From assembly GCA_013397075.1 (NCBI GenBank), contig VWZS01003673.1:62779-126778 (forward strand): 64,000 nt of DNA, given 5' to 3'. This document shows positions 12,626 through 25,012 of the stretch, in pieces (the stretch's first letter is position 1; every line of letters begins with the position of its first letter). The translations under genes and the position numbers were made by a program. Source of the stretch: Rhabdornis inornatus (taxonomy: Eukaryota > Chordata > Aves > Passeriformes > Rhabdornithidae). The notes beneath the pieces are model-generated. The model did no database searches. It saw nothing but the letters and a program-made list of their open reading frames with translations, and was not told where the DNA came from.

Positions 12626-15600
12626 ATGAGTCCGCAGTTAAAAAGCGAACCAACAAAACCTGCTTGTGGTAATTTACTGTAATGGCACTGGAAGTCAGTT
12701 CAATCAGGGGAAAAAAAAATGATTGGGGTGATTATGCTCAACTGTAGTGCTGGAGGGAGCAGGACAGCCAGGCGCTGAGGTGGTGACTTCACCAGGGGCT
12801 GTGGAGGAGATGGATTATTTGCAAAATCTCAGCCTGACATGGCTCTCCCATAATGCAGCCTGCTCCTAAGACACACATCCATATATGTTTAATAAGGTGT
12901 TAGAACAGAACCTGAAATGTTCATTCCCATTCCCCTGTTGTGGATCATTTCAGTGACCATCTGGTGCCCCTCTTATTTTTTTTAAAGGCGCTCTTGCATC
13001 CTGCACATTACTTTCTGTTTACCCTTTGGGCCTCTGCTTGGCAGAGAGCCATGGAATGTGCTTGGTGTCCTGTCCTTTCCTAGCTCAGCAAAACACTGAA
13101 GAGAGTGCGTAACGATAAGCCATCGTATTTCCGCTCCCACCTCACCAGGAGAGCTTCATCTTACCAGCTGCAAGAGCAGCCTTTGCTTGGAAGGTGGGAG
13201 AAGGATGTGACAGTTTGTACAAGCAGTACTTTTATTCCCACAAGGAGATTTTTAACACTTGTTTTGGTGGCTTGCTCAGATTTGCATACTTGAGTAGAGA
13301 CCAGCCTGGTATCCAAGTGGTAGGAGAGAGATCTGGTTGAAGAAAAAAAATAATTCCTTTCATGGGTCCAAGAGTTACTCTCTGACACCAAGAGCTGAAA
13401 GACTTCTCAGCTGAGCCACCATTTCCCATGTGCTAGTGCTACAATTGCAAACCTACTTGGGCTTTGCAGTGTGCAAATCCAGTTAATTTGCTTAGCTGGA
13501 AGAAAAGCAGTAACTCTAACCTTTCTGAACTGACCAGCGTGGAAGTCTGGATTTTAACCACAAGAAGAGCTAGCAGCCTTGAGGAATGCCACTAGGAAGT
13601 GGAACTCAAGCAATTATGCTGAACAAACAACGAGTTGCATATATTTCTAGTATGTTTGTTTGCATGGACATTATTGAGTGAGGAAAAGGAAGAGGAAGGA
13701 TTGACCTGACATCAACCATATTCGGTTTAGGAGGGAATGCAGAGGAGACTGTGGTTACAGACTGATTCAGGAGTGCATTGAGTCCATTAAAGGAACCTGG
13801 TGTAAGTGGCTGTGGGTTGCTATTTTTCACATGGCAGCAGCCCCGCTGCTGTGCTGTGGGCACACTAAGCCAGCAGAGCTGCATCACCTCCAAGAGACAC
13901 AGGCTGAGACAGCTGAGCCCATTTCCACCAGCACCACTGCATCTCTGATCCAGCTCCTGCCAGGAGGGGTATTTTGTTGAGGGGATGGAGCAGGGATGAT
14001 TCCCAGGTCCTGAGCAGGCCTTGCTGTGCTGGCACAACACTGCTCTGTGAATTCTCTGACAAGACAAAAACAGCTGAACCATTTTACGTTTTGTTTGTTT
14101 AAGTGGTCTTTTGTGGTGGCGTGACTACACGGAACATTTTAGTTGTCCTTCTCTGGATATCTTTTGCTTTGTCATGTTGATGACATTCTGACTCAATTTA
14201 TTTAGCCAACATATTTTGGCTAACACTATGTTGAACTCTGCTCCAGGAGGCCTCTTTGGTTCAGGTGCCTCTACAGCTTCTCTAGGAAGCAAGTCAGGAT
14301 TTTTCTGGCCAACAAGAGTGCATTTGCATTTGTTCACTATGGTTCCTCTTCCCTTATCTCTGTATTATGTTACCATTCAGGGTGTTTCTGCACTCATCCC
14401 ACGTTGGTATGGTGCCCAAAAGTTGACACTCCTGTAAGCTTGTAGTCTACGTGTCGTACAAAAAGTACCAGAGAGAGTGGCTAGGGATTGCTATAAAGAT
14501 ATCAATGCTGTATTTTGTTCTCCTAAATGAAATTCCTGCTGTAGATCCTCCTACATGCCAAAGTAAGGCGTCTGTGTGAAAATGTCTTCACTCCATGTGT
14601 GTTTATTGGCAAAGTCCTTCAGGCTTTGTTTGACTATTTTGATATGTCCAGTTTCTTATCTGATGCTTTCTGGTTACCTTCCAATTCAGGGACAAAGTCC
14701 AAAGAGAGATTGGCATATGCTTATGGAGGGCGGAGTTGGCAGAGAAATTGTTTAGCTCTGCCCCCTTTTAGATTGGAAAGTTGTCCTTGTAAAATAACCC
14801 CAGCTGGGGTCTGAAAGAGAGAGAGTTTCTGAATCTTCCTTAAGTGCTATTGTCACAGTTCCCAGAGGAATATATCTCATTTTAAACTCGAGGAGCATGA
14901 CTGTTCCCTCTGTGACACTTTGGTACCACAGACAGGTGATAGGGCTGGGACACATGTTCAGAAGGAGAATCAACTGCAGGCAAATGTCTCTTGTGACCTG
15001 CCCTCAAGGATGTCCAGGGTTCAAGGTCCCCACCCACCCCCCGGTGCTCTGCTTCACCCCTACTGCTGGAAAACAGGCCCTTACACCTCTTCTGAACCTC
15101 CCTTCACACAGTTTAAAGATTATTACTTTTTGCTCTAACCCCCCAAAAACTCCATTGTGGATACTTTATGTGTGCTTTAATGTAGAATGTTTGAATTCCT
15201 GAGAGAACACAGAAGAAAGCAAACTCATGCCTCAGAAGGCAACTCAGAGACCTTTCTGGCCAAAGACAGAAAATCATACCAGGACAGATTAAAAGAATCT
15301 TAGAGTGTCCTGATTGATAGTACTGAACAGGTGGCAAGGCTTGGATACTATGTGAGAGTGGAAGGAATCTGAGAAGGTTTATTACAAAGAAATTGTGTGT
15401 TCTTAGCAGGTGCTTGTGATCTGCCATCCATCCAGAGCAGGAGCAGCAGCGACTCTGCGGCCTCGCTCAGGTCAGAGTGAGCAATTATGGGTGTGGGAGA
15501 GTCAACCATGGAATACCTGAGCACAGCAAGACAGCAGGAGATCTTGTGGTGATTATTAATGGAATATTTGTAACAGTGTCCAGGCAATTTACATGATGAG

Positions 15601-16019
15601 CAGTGTAAACAGAGAGGTTATTGAATGAGGAGTGCAAACTATCAGGCAGGAGGTTAGTGGTTGTTGCTTTAACTGGGGACCAGGAAAAAATTCCTCCCTG
15701 GGGTCATTAACTGTATTCTCCTGACACTCTGCTAGAGCAGAACTTACCTCAGTTCTCAAGTGGTCCTTCTATCTCAGCTTGAAATGCCTGACGTGATGGT
15801 GATGATTTTGTTCTCTGAGCTATGACATAAGCTGCAAGTGAGTGTCAGTCTCAGAAGATGACTGCATTTCTCAGAGAAGTTTCCTTGAGAACCTTTTCTG
15901 GTAGCTAAACAACTCACTTCGAGCTGATTTTTCCATGTTACACCAAAGCTGCAGAAAAATCAGTGGTTTTGAAGTGTTCCACAGCCATTGTTTTGATTTT
16001 TTAAAATTCATTAAGAACA

Positions 16020-16046
16020 AAAACAACAACAACGACAACAACAAAA
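16020..16046. repeat. (CAA)n-like microsatellite
   Basis: Run of CAA-type triplets, interrupted by one CGA, in an A-rich context. Simple repeat with no other feature. Confidence 0.85.
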
Positions 16047-18515
16047 ATCATTCCAATTAGCTGAATAAAGCTGAACTGGCAAATCCCAGATACCCAGAAG
16101 AAACAGTGTCCTGTTTATAAGGAAAGAGTGTGGTTACTGTGGTCGGACAGCTGGGCTACAGGCCAGACCATGCCTCCTAAACATATTTTATCTAACCTCA
16201 TGTCACAGGCAGGATGTGGGCAATGTAAGATTTTCTCTTCTGAAAGGTAAGAGCCATTCACACAGAGCATACACAGGCATTGCTCCCTTGACAGCTGCTT
16301 TGTCTTGTACCCATTGAACCTCTACTTCTTCATTAGGGTATCAGAGAAAATTTCTAGACCTGCTGGCATCAGGACTGGGGAAGATCCACCTTGGTGGCTT
16401 TCCCTGGGCGGTCAAAAAGGCAAAGGTTTCAACCAGGCCTGAATGGACTCGTTATTCTCAGCCAGCTGTGAACACTTGAGGTATGTCTCACCTAAGCACA
16501 GGGTGTGGTTGTAGCACACAAATAATGGGTGCAGCTAATGTGGTCCAGAAATCATGAGACTGTAGAGTCCCTGGAGAGTCCTTTCTCCTTCCCTGGCTGC
16601 TGATGTTGCATAGCATGGCTGGAAGAAGCCATCAGGGCTCCAGGAGCATCTCTGCTTGGTTGGCTGAAGCTAAGGGGATGTCTATGGTGGTATTTGAAGA
16701 TCCAGGTTTCCCTTTAACTAGAGACATCTAGTTTTTCCACTAGGAAAACTGCTGTAGCTTCCTTGAAAGTGATGGGTAGAGTCAGAAATGAGATTAAAGG
16801 TGTCTTGTGTCATTTTTCCCTTGTGAAAGAAACTGCCAAATTTAATTACTAGATACAAAGGCAAAGCTCATCTCCTAGTCTCTGTGCAGCACACCCTGTG
16901 ATGATAGTGGGGCTTCAATGCACAAAACTGGTGTGAAACCGATGCAGTCTCCCTGACAGGCCTGATGGGTTTTATTCTGCCTCTCTCTCTGCAAGCGGAG
17001 ACCCTAGAACATAACCACAAAGAAATTTGAGCCTTGTAATTGAATTTTTTTATGTGAATACCAAGAATATGTGAAACATTCATGGCTTAGACAATGCAGT
17101 GAGACCCTGATGTGGGACACAGACATGCAGAAGTCAGTTGCTGGCTTCTCAATGCAGTGCATTGATTTTTGCAGTAATATATCACCTCCCCATTGACAAT
17201 AACTGGGGCCTTGGTGTCAGGTAAAACTAAAAGACACAAAACTGTATTGCCTTTATCTAGATGCTAATGTGCTGCTGTGACTAAGGACAATGCATATAAC
17301 TGTAGGTAGCAGTGCGAGACAACACAGTAAATAAATATTGAAGGGAGATTTAGGAGGTTCACTAATATCATCCTATTTTATTTTAGAATTTACCAAGATT
17401 TGCCTTGGTAAAAGTTATACAGTTGGTGGTAATCTTGCTCTGAAGTAATGTACTCACACAAAGACAACTCTCTGGCAAAATTATCTTTGAGGCTGTGCCA
17501 ATAGCAGGTAGAGAAACTCAGGTGCAGCTCCCAAAGGGCTGCTCCTCCTTGATGAGGATCATTGCAACAGGCAGACATGGTAATGTATTGCTAAACTGCC
17601 TCCTTTTATTTTCCTCAGTCTAGGAAATGCATCGTTTTCTCAATATAAAGGAACTAATTGCTTATTTTTCAGGCTATTTAACCAAATGCAGTGTATACAT
17701 GCCCCCCTGGAATGTGCTCTGGGATTGTTGCTGCTGTGATCACAGCAGGGAAGGATTTTGCTCCCGTTGTCAAGTTTTTCTTGCGGCACATTATTAGACA
17801 AAGCTGTTTCTTGTTCTTGGATGTTTTTTTTAATGCACTGGGAAACTTCTGCTCTAGCACCTTCGCCAGTTTTCTTTTTGGAACTCCCGATTAATTTATT
17901 TGAATGTTTCTTTGCTATTTCTCGACAATTCTTTATCTTTTTTTGTTTCTCTCTCTCCTATCATGAAGTATTTTTTCACTCATCAAACCAGTGACCAGCA
18001 GAAAGACTAAGAACCTCTTGCCCTTAACCATATAATCCATTTAGATCAGGCTTTTCTCTGCCTTCCTATCTTGTGTGTTCAAGGCTAGTCATCACCTTGA
18101 TTTCAGAGTAACCCCCACTGATGAAATAGTTCTGGTGCTGAGCAAGGAGCACAGGCAGAGCTCAGACACTTTCTTCAGACAAGCTTTCATGCTCCTGTAC
18201 TTGGAGATGGGTAAAACTCCCCATGAATGTACTGAAGTAGTTTTCTTTTCCATGGATTCACAATGAAATGTGGTTGGGATTGTTTTGGTTTGTTCCTTCC
18301 TTCTCACCTCCCAGATGTTTCCAATTTATTATCTTTTCATTTCTTTGAGTTTAACTTGCTCCTAATTAATTCTTTACATATTCTTCCTTATTTAACACTT
18401 TTGCTCAGACATGTACTACATGGACTGAAATCCAAGAGGAGCAGTGGCTGGAGGCATTATTTCTTCCCAGTGATATTCTCCCTGTCATTGCTATACACTT
18501 GTAAGTAGTTTAATC

Positions 18516-18582
18516 GCCTTTTTTGTTCGGTTGCTTGGTTGAGTTTTTTTGTTGTCGTTTGTTTTGTTTTGTTTTGCTTTTG
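18516..18582. repeat. T-rich (TTTTG)n-like tract
   Basis: T-rich sequence that includes three GTTTT units at 18561-18575, with further TTG/TTTG motifs. It is low complexity and is the source of lysine/asparagine-rich artefact frames on the opposite strand. Confidence 0.8.
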
Positions 18583-18980
18583 GAAGAAGGCAGGGGGAGC
18601 AGGTAAGGTGGTTGTAAAGCCGCAAGATTTGATTTTGCCTTTTGCTGTTCTGTGGCTTTTCCAAGGCTAGTGAGGTTCTGAAGGGCTGTGTGATGGGAAA
18701 AAACACCAAAAGCCTTTTTATTCATATCAGCAAGTTCTGCAAGGGCTGTCTTTCCATTGTGACATCCCTCACTCATCTCTGCCACCTGTCACTACTCTGG
18801 GCAGCTGCCAACAGCAAACCCCTGGAGGAGAGGCTGGTCCCTCTTATTTGGAAGAAAGTTCCATTTTCTGGTCTTGGGGTGAGTTGGGAAGTACCTTGTT
18901 GCTTTCGTGAAGGACTTTGTCATTCTCTGCTTTGCGACTCATCAGTTTGGATTTCCCAACTCTTTTGCAGCGCATCACTG

Positions 18981-19330
18981 CTTTCCCAGCCTACTTGACA
19001 CACAGATCTCGATTTGCACTTGCAGTGTCTGAGCGATCCAGGGTGGTATTTGTACGCACGACGGCAATCTTTTCTGCTTTCTGTGAGGTGCCTGCACAGG
19101 TTGTGTGCTTCACGTGGGCGTGCTCGTGTGCAGGCAGTGTGTGCCATGGCTGTGTGTGCAGGTGATGCTCGGGACATCTGTCCCTCGCTGCACTCCCCGT
19201 GCTGCTGCTGCTGCTGCTGCCCATCCCTTCTGCAGTGGAGCAACAGTGCCAACTGCTGGCTGCTGCACCTGGCCTGCCATCCCCTCAACTTCATTCCGAA
19301 CCGCCTAAAACACATCAGCGTCCCCTTCGC
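18981..19330. other. CpG-enriched block containing a CTG repeat
   Basis: Roughly 17 or more CpGs are spread through about 350 bp, for example in the 19050-19066, 19111-19122 and 19296-19336 stretches. Flanks are CpG-poor. The block also holds the (TGC)7 run at 19200-19220. Open frames appear on both strands (up to 131 codons, minus), consistent with GC richness. It may be a small CpG island or regulatory element. No promoter elements or exon structure can be defined. Confidence 0.5.
19200..19220. repeat. (TGC)7 trinucleotide repeat
   Basis: Seven uninterrupted TGC/CTG triplets inside the CpG-enriched block. This is a perfect short microsatellite that would be length-polymorphic if slippage is active. 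It encodes poly-Ala, poly-Cys or poly-Leu in shadow frames only. Confidence 0.95.
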
Positions 19331-22020
19331 TGACGGTCTGGCTACTTAGCAATAATATCTCAGTTTATTAGTCCTTCTTTCCATACCAAAATAATATTCT
19401 GTTGAGCCTGTTTAGTAACTAGCTGAAGTGTTTCTGTATATTGTTTTTAAGAAGGAAAGGAGGGTGTGGGAGAAGGGAGGAGGGGTGGTCTAAAGGTTTT
19501 ATTCTGAATTTATTATTCCTCTATGTTGTTAATAAAAATTTTCTTTACATCCTTTAAGTTTTAGGCCTGCCTTACTTTTGCTCCTGATCATATCTCACAG
19601 CGGAAAATGGGTATATTGAAATTGGCAAATCTAAACCACTACACCTTTGCTGGCAACATTTCTAATTGTTTAATGTTGGTTTAAAGCGCCGTGTCTCTCC
19701 TGATCCCCCAGAGCTGGCTGCTCAAAGAGAGGAGAAGATTTCTGCTCTGAGCAGGGGAGTGCCATGAAGTGCTCCCTGAAAGTTCTTTAATCATCCAGTT
19801 GTGGCAGAAATTTGCCAGCTCTGTATTTGGGACACTCTTATTGTTATAGCCACAATGAGCTCTAGGGAAAACGAGATGGTGATTTATGTATTTCTGCACA
19901 GAGTGCACACAGCACTTTTGCTCAGGGAAAGAAAAAAGAAAAGAAAAGAAAAGTGGAGGGTAAGAAAAAGGAGATAATCTACAGCTGTACATAAAAGTGT
20001 AGTTTTAATCAAATTTCAGTGAAATGTTTTAATAGCAAAAATAGTTTATGTTTGTGTTTTGTTTTCCTTTGCCCAAGAAGCATAGCAAATGGAAAGGACA
20101 AGTTTGTCTCTTTAAATTTTTCCTGTGAGAAGGGGGTTACAATGTTTGCAAGAGGTGAGGGTTAACAGGACACATATATGGAGTGTAGGAAATTGGGGAA
20201 GAAAAAAAGGTGTAAAAGGAAACAATTAAGAGAGCTTTTCAGAGGATGGACAAAGACAGTGAATGGGTAAAGCAATAAACCTGAGAGAGGTGATCAGGGG
20301 AATTTTGCAGAGGAAAAAAAAGGGAGGGATAGGAGTCAGCCAAACAAACTGAAAGCGAGTTTGATGAGTCAGGGTTTCTGTGGGTTTCTTGCATCTCCCA
20401 AAAGGCTATTTTTTACTTCCTCCCAGCCACAAATGTTCTTCATTATTTTTGGAACAGAACACGAAAGGAAAACTAATAAATCAGCTATTCTTAAACATAC
20501 ATGACAAGTCCAGGCTGAGGCACAGGTGGACCACAGCCACAGGAGGTCTCTTAAATCAAAGTTGGAGAGCTTTGGACAGCCAGCAGGTTTAGCACTGCTT
20601 CCAGCCCTCTATTACTCTTTCAATCATGTAGCATTTTGAGGTTTGGATAGGCGAATCTAAGCCAGGCAAAAAGAAAAAAATAAAGCAGAATTTTGATGCT
20701 GCCTTGATAGACAGGACGATCAAAACTCCTCTTGTACAACTGAAACCTCAGAAAGGAATTTCTTCTTCTTATCTAATCTAAACCCACATCTTTCAGTGTG
20801 TACTGGTCTGTTCCAATGACAATGTCTTGACTTCATATTACTGATGTAAATACTTAAGCTACTCATAATGCCATTATTTACTATTTTCTTTTAAAAATAG
20901 TAATTAATTAAACAAACAATTTTTTCCCCAGGAGATGTGGTTGTAATTTTCAAGAGTCTTGTTCTAACCACGCACTGATTTGTTTTACTTTCACACAGAC
21001 AGCTATTCCTCTGAAGCAATTTGTTTCTCTGAATAAAGGAAGCAGGCTCCGTGCTTTCTTATCCATGGCAGGCCTTTGCCACTGAGATGAAAGCCTCTTA
21101 CTGAAAATACATTGTTATATGTATAACATATTATTATGTTATTAGGGAAAATTAAAGGGAGCAGGAGCGAAAAAGCTGAGCAGACCTGATGGAGAGAGGA
21201 GCATTTGAAGGAATGTAGTTCTGCACACAGAGGTGGGATGTGAGGCTGGGGAAGGCAGAGGGCTGTCACTCCCTGTACCAGCCATGGGTTGGGATACCAT
21301 GGGGACAGATAAGGTGCCTGTGTCTGCTGTCCCTGCAGGCCGAGCAGGGCAGTGGTGCTGGGAGCCACAATGCCACTAGATGTCCCTTGTCACCCGAGTG
21401 AGGTAGGCAGCTCGTCCCCATCTCTGCACTTCGGGCATGTGTGATGCAGTGTTAGAAAGAAGCCTGTTCTTTAAGTGTTAAATATGGAGAAAGTTGTTTC
21501 TATATGTAAAAAATAAGTCTTGTATCAGCCTGTCATGGATAGCAAGGAAAAAGTTACTTTCTTAGCCATTTTAATGTTTAATGGAAGATACTTACTTCAT
21601 CATAGGGATGATTTTGTTTTGAAGAGGTATTTACAAGGCAGTTCAATATTTCCTGGGGGAGAAGGAGTCATGCAAGGAAATGCTTGGTGAGCTTAACGCT
21701 GTGGTTTCAGCTAACCTTTCCCTGCTGACATAGGCTTGTCTGGTGTAGGGTGGGGGCCTTCATCAGCTGAGCTGGTGAGGGGGAAAAGAAACCTGTGGGC
21801 TTTCCTTGTGTCTTCTTAGTGACCCTGCCATTTTAAGCATGCTTATGTTGCAAAAGGTGGGTAAGAGGTCGCTTCTGTGAAGAACTCAGCCCTTCCACCT
21901 TACTGGTGCAGCCATTCACCCAAAGGCTCAGTGTGTCCCTGCAGAGAGGGGGAAAGGCTGGTGGGAAAGGGAGCAGCTGCCAAGGGAGGTGGACTGGTGT
22001 GGTCATGTAGAGTGAAGGGC
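19331..22020. other. AT-rich non-coding sequence, no gene seen
   Basis: No supportable gene. It contains a (GAAAA)n-like purine tract at 19928-19952 and otherwise unique AT-rich sequence. A 121-codon minus frame at 21003-21368 has no domain. Confidence 0.6.
19928..19952. repeat. (GAAAA)n purine microsatellite
   Basis: Pure G/A tract built mainly of GAAAA units. Simple repeat. Confidence 0.85.
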
Positions 22021-22590
22021 AAGAGTGTCTAAAGGGGTCACAGGGAAACCTCCCAAACCTGCTCACACCTGGCCCCTGAAAAACCTTTTCTCACACTTCC
22101 CAGCCCCTGTGTCACCCAGCACACACCGAGCCACGTGGAACCCACGCTGCCCTGACACATGGCTTGTGTTTGTCCCTCCAGCCAGCTGTGCTGCTCCTGC
22201 CTTGCCAGCGGCGCTCGTGCCTCTCCACACCAGTCCGACAGCTGGGTTTGAAGTGTGGCCTCCAACAGCAGGAGTGTGCTGGTCTCTTGGCAGTCCTTCA
22301 AGAGTTAATTCCTCCCTGTGCCCTAGGCATGTGGCCATGTTTTCTCCCCACTGGAAGCTGTGTTTCCATATGTCCCTACCTCCCACGGCTGGCACCTCAG
22401 TGTGGACACCTGTGCTGCTCTGCATGCCTGTGCCCTTGCAAAGCTCTGAGCCTGAGAGGATGGGGCAGCTCCTGCAGCACCCTGTGTGCCCTCTGCACGT
22501 CCCATGGCTGCGGGAGCAGTGGGGAGGGATGGCCCTAAACTGCCCTGAGAGCAGCTGCAGGGCTTTACCTGCCCAGACAGGGTTATGAAC
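22021..22590. other. GC-rich patch with spurious long frames
   Basis: This patch has the longest open frame of the window (187 codons, plus, 22025-22588), together with 124-, 120- and 87-codon frames in other phases and on the other strand. Simultaneous openness in several frames is the signature of stop-poor GC-rich DNA and not of a gene. The conceptual product has no domain, no repeats and no signal peptide that I recognise. I therefore do not call a coding region. Confidence 0.6.
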
Positions 22591-23954
22591 TTTGCTCCAA
22601 TATAAGGAATGACTGACTGACTGTCACCTGTTTCTCAGGGTGTGCTGCTGCCATGCATTGCTGTTGAGTATTCAGAGTCATATCTGCCTGCCTGAACGAA
22701 AGAAATGAAACATTTGCTGCTTTCTACCTCATTTAAACCCGTGGGAGCCTGTAGGGCTCATCCTGCTTATGCACCAAGGTATCCATGTGTGTCACTTACC
22801 AATCAGGGGCTTCTTCACCGGTAATGTCTGAGCAAATCTCTTGATAACAGAGGGGCTACACACAGATTACTGTGATCATAATTTGGCCAACATAGCCTTT
22901 ATTACTAATAGTGATGCTGGAGATGGAAAACCCAGCTTGATTCTCAGATCCCTGTTGAAAAGTAACAAAATAAAGGGGAACAAAATCTGTGTGTGAATTT
23001 GCTACCAAACCTTTGAAAAACACAAAAGGGGAACCCTGCCAATGCTATTGCTGGCAATTTTTCATAGTGGAGCCTCATTGTGAGGTAGGATTAGAAATGG
23101 AAGTGCATTTTTTGTCTCTGACATTAGCATCACGTCATTGTGTACAAATGGAGGGCTTGCAGTTATTTGACATTTATTGGATGGTAATTATTGTGTGCCG
23201 CTCTTACACCTTCAGAATATTTTTTAATATCTTCTGATAACAGAGTAATTAGAAAATAACTTCAGCTATCATAAGAAAAAGGTGTCTATTTTATTAACAC
23301 AAAGAACAGACAAAGCAAGCACTTCAATGGAAGTGCTCTGTTAAAAATGGAGCCATGTTTCTTTTTGCTTTGTTGAGAACATAGATGAAGGCAGGCTGGC
23401 TTTATGTAGTCTTTTGTTCATCCCTGGGCAATGGCAGAACTTACAGCTAAATTCTATGATGATAGCTGAGAAGGATATAAGATGCATACTCATTTCAACA
23501 ACAACAAAAAAATTCCTAACCCACAGCTTGGATTTTGAATACCAGAAAGAGCCTTCACTACCAAGAAATGAGCCTTCAGTACTAAAAATACGGAAAAAGC
23601 AACTGAAATTTTTTCAGCATAAGAAGAGCCACTTGATATAACCAGTAGCAAATAAAAAAGGAATGTAAATATAATTTTAAATTATTTATTTCACTTTCTC
23701 TCTTTTTTTCATGTTATTATATCCTTGGCTCTAGTTCAGAATGACATGATAATTATGAATATAAGAAAACCTAACTTTTTATTGTGCTAATTAAATGGTG
23801 TGCCACATAGATATTTGGGGAGAATCTCCCATGCTTTCTGGTGTGAATGGAAGGAAAGAGCAGCAGTTCTCACTTTAAACTGGATTTTTTTCCTACCACC
23901 TTGCAAAAAGGCATCATTGTATTTTGATTAATCCATACTTGGTCCACCTCGGAT

Positions 23955-23968
23955 GTTTCCATGGAAAC
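23955..23968. promoter_or_regulatory. Perfect RFX X-box-like palindrome
   Basis: GTTTCCATGGAAAC is a perfect 14-bp palindrome. It fits the X-box pattern bound by RFX-family factors, two RYYNYY/RRNRAC half-sites with a 2-bp spacer. RFX sites are typical of ciliary and MHC class II promoters and also of distal enhancers. There is no nearby gene in the window, so if functional it would be a distal site. Binding is inferred from the motif only. Confidence 0.5.
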
Positions 23969-24972
23969 AGAAATTTTTTCCTTGATGGAAATTGTTAGGC
24001 TCAGGAAAGCTCCTCACTGCACAAAACCACTTGAGCTCCTGAAGAACTACTTGTTGGAAATTTAATGTGCATAAACAGAACTCCCAAATTCCTCCTTAGT
24101 GTTATTGTTGTCAATGCTAATACAGAACTGTTTTCTTAATTATACACAGTGGTGCCTTTTCACTCCACAAGAAAATAGAGTGAGAGTGGTATTATTTCCA
24201 TTGCAAGAGAGCACATTTCCTGGTCCAGAAACAATTAGCCTGCAAACCTTCCAAAACTAAATTTTAAGGATTCTGATGTGTGTATGTTATTTAATTCTGG
24301 ATCCAAATATTTTGGCCTAATGGCTGTTATAATTAATTTAATTTTGTTTTGCAGATTGGCAATAATTTAAATGTATTATTCTTGTGTGCCTCAGTTTTGA
24401 ATATGGAGTTTTGTTGGGGTTTGGTTGGTTTTGGTTTTGTTTTTTTCCTCCCAAAGAAAATATGCTCTCTTATTGGATGCTACTGTGATATTTGGAATAC
24501 CTTTTGAAAATCAACCAACAGAGGGAGCATTTGTGTGTTATTATTAATTTAACCAAATGGTTGGAAACATGACTGTCATTTTTCCCATAATTTCTGGACA
24601 GCATGTTTATTGCGTAAAATTATAGGATTTCTTGACCATTAAAATATCTTGGTTTGGCGTGTTTTAGTTTTAAAAAAGTCCAGTCTTGAGTTTAGCTGAC
24701 AGTGCAAGTAGCTATTTTAAATTGATTGTCAGGTTTATATTTTTTTTTGTTTCATCTTTGTTCATCATGGCAAGGAATCTGCCAAATGGAAAAAGGAAAA
24801 TCACTTTGAAAGCAACCACACTTTTCAAACTTCTTCCAGAGACATACCGAAAGCAGAAATTTAATGTCAACCAGAGAAAGCAGAAACCTCAGTATTTCTT
24901 GGTACCTCTTTTACATCCTCACTCTTAGAATGTGAATAATAAGGATGATGGTGATGTGTACAGCATTAGAAT

Positions 24973-25012
24973 GTGGATGATGATGATAATAATAACAATA
25001 ATGATAAAAATA
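24973..25012. repeat. (GAT)n/(AAT)n compound microsatellite
   Basis: GATGATGAT grades into AATAATAAC and AATGAT triplets. It is an imperfect trinucleotide repeat with no other feature. Confidence 0.85.

Larger units (their letters stand above)
12626..18980. other. Non-coding sequence, no gene seen
   Basis: The longest frame is 158 codons on the minus strand (13606-14082) and has no recognisable domain. A CAA-type microsatellite lies at about 16020-16046 and a T/G-rich tract at 18516-18582. I see no splice-flanked exon, RNA gene or identified transposon. A segment at 14130-14420 faintly resembles CR1 wording, but not enough to call. Confidence 0.55.

Noticed and set aside
13606..14082. 158-codon minus frame
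   Set aside because: No recognisable motif, and a 65-codon frame overlaps in another phase. Random openness is sufficient.
14130..14420. Possible CR1 fragment
   Set aside because: A few words resemble antisense CR1 (for example the CTTCTCTGGATA block), but the order and length of similarity are not convincing.
22025..22588. 187-codon open frame, the longest in the window
   Set aside because: Several other frames, including the opposite strand, are open over the same GC-rich patch. The product is Pro/Cys/Trp-rich with no domain. This is best explained by composition.
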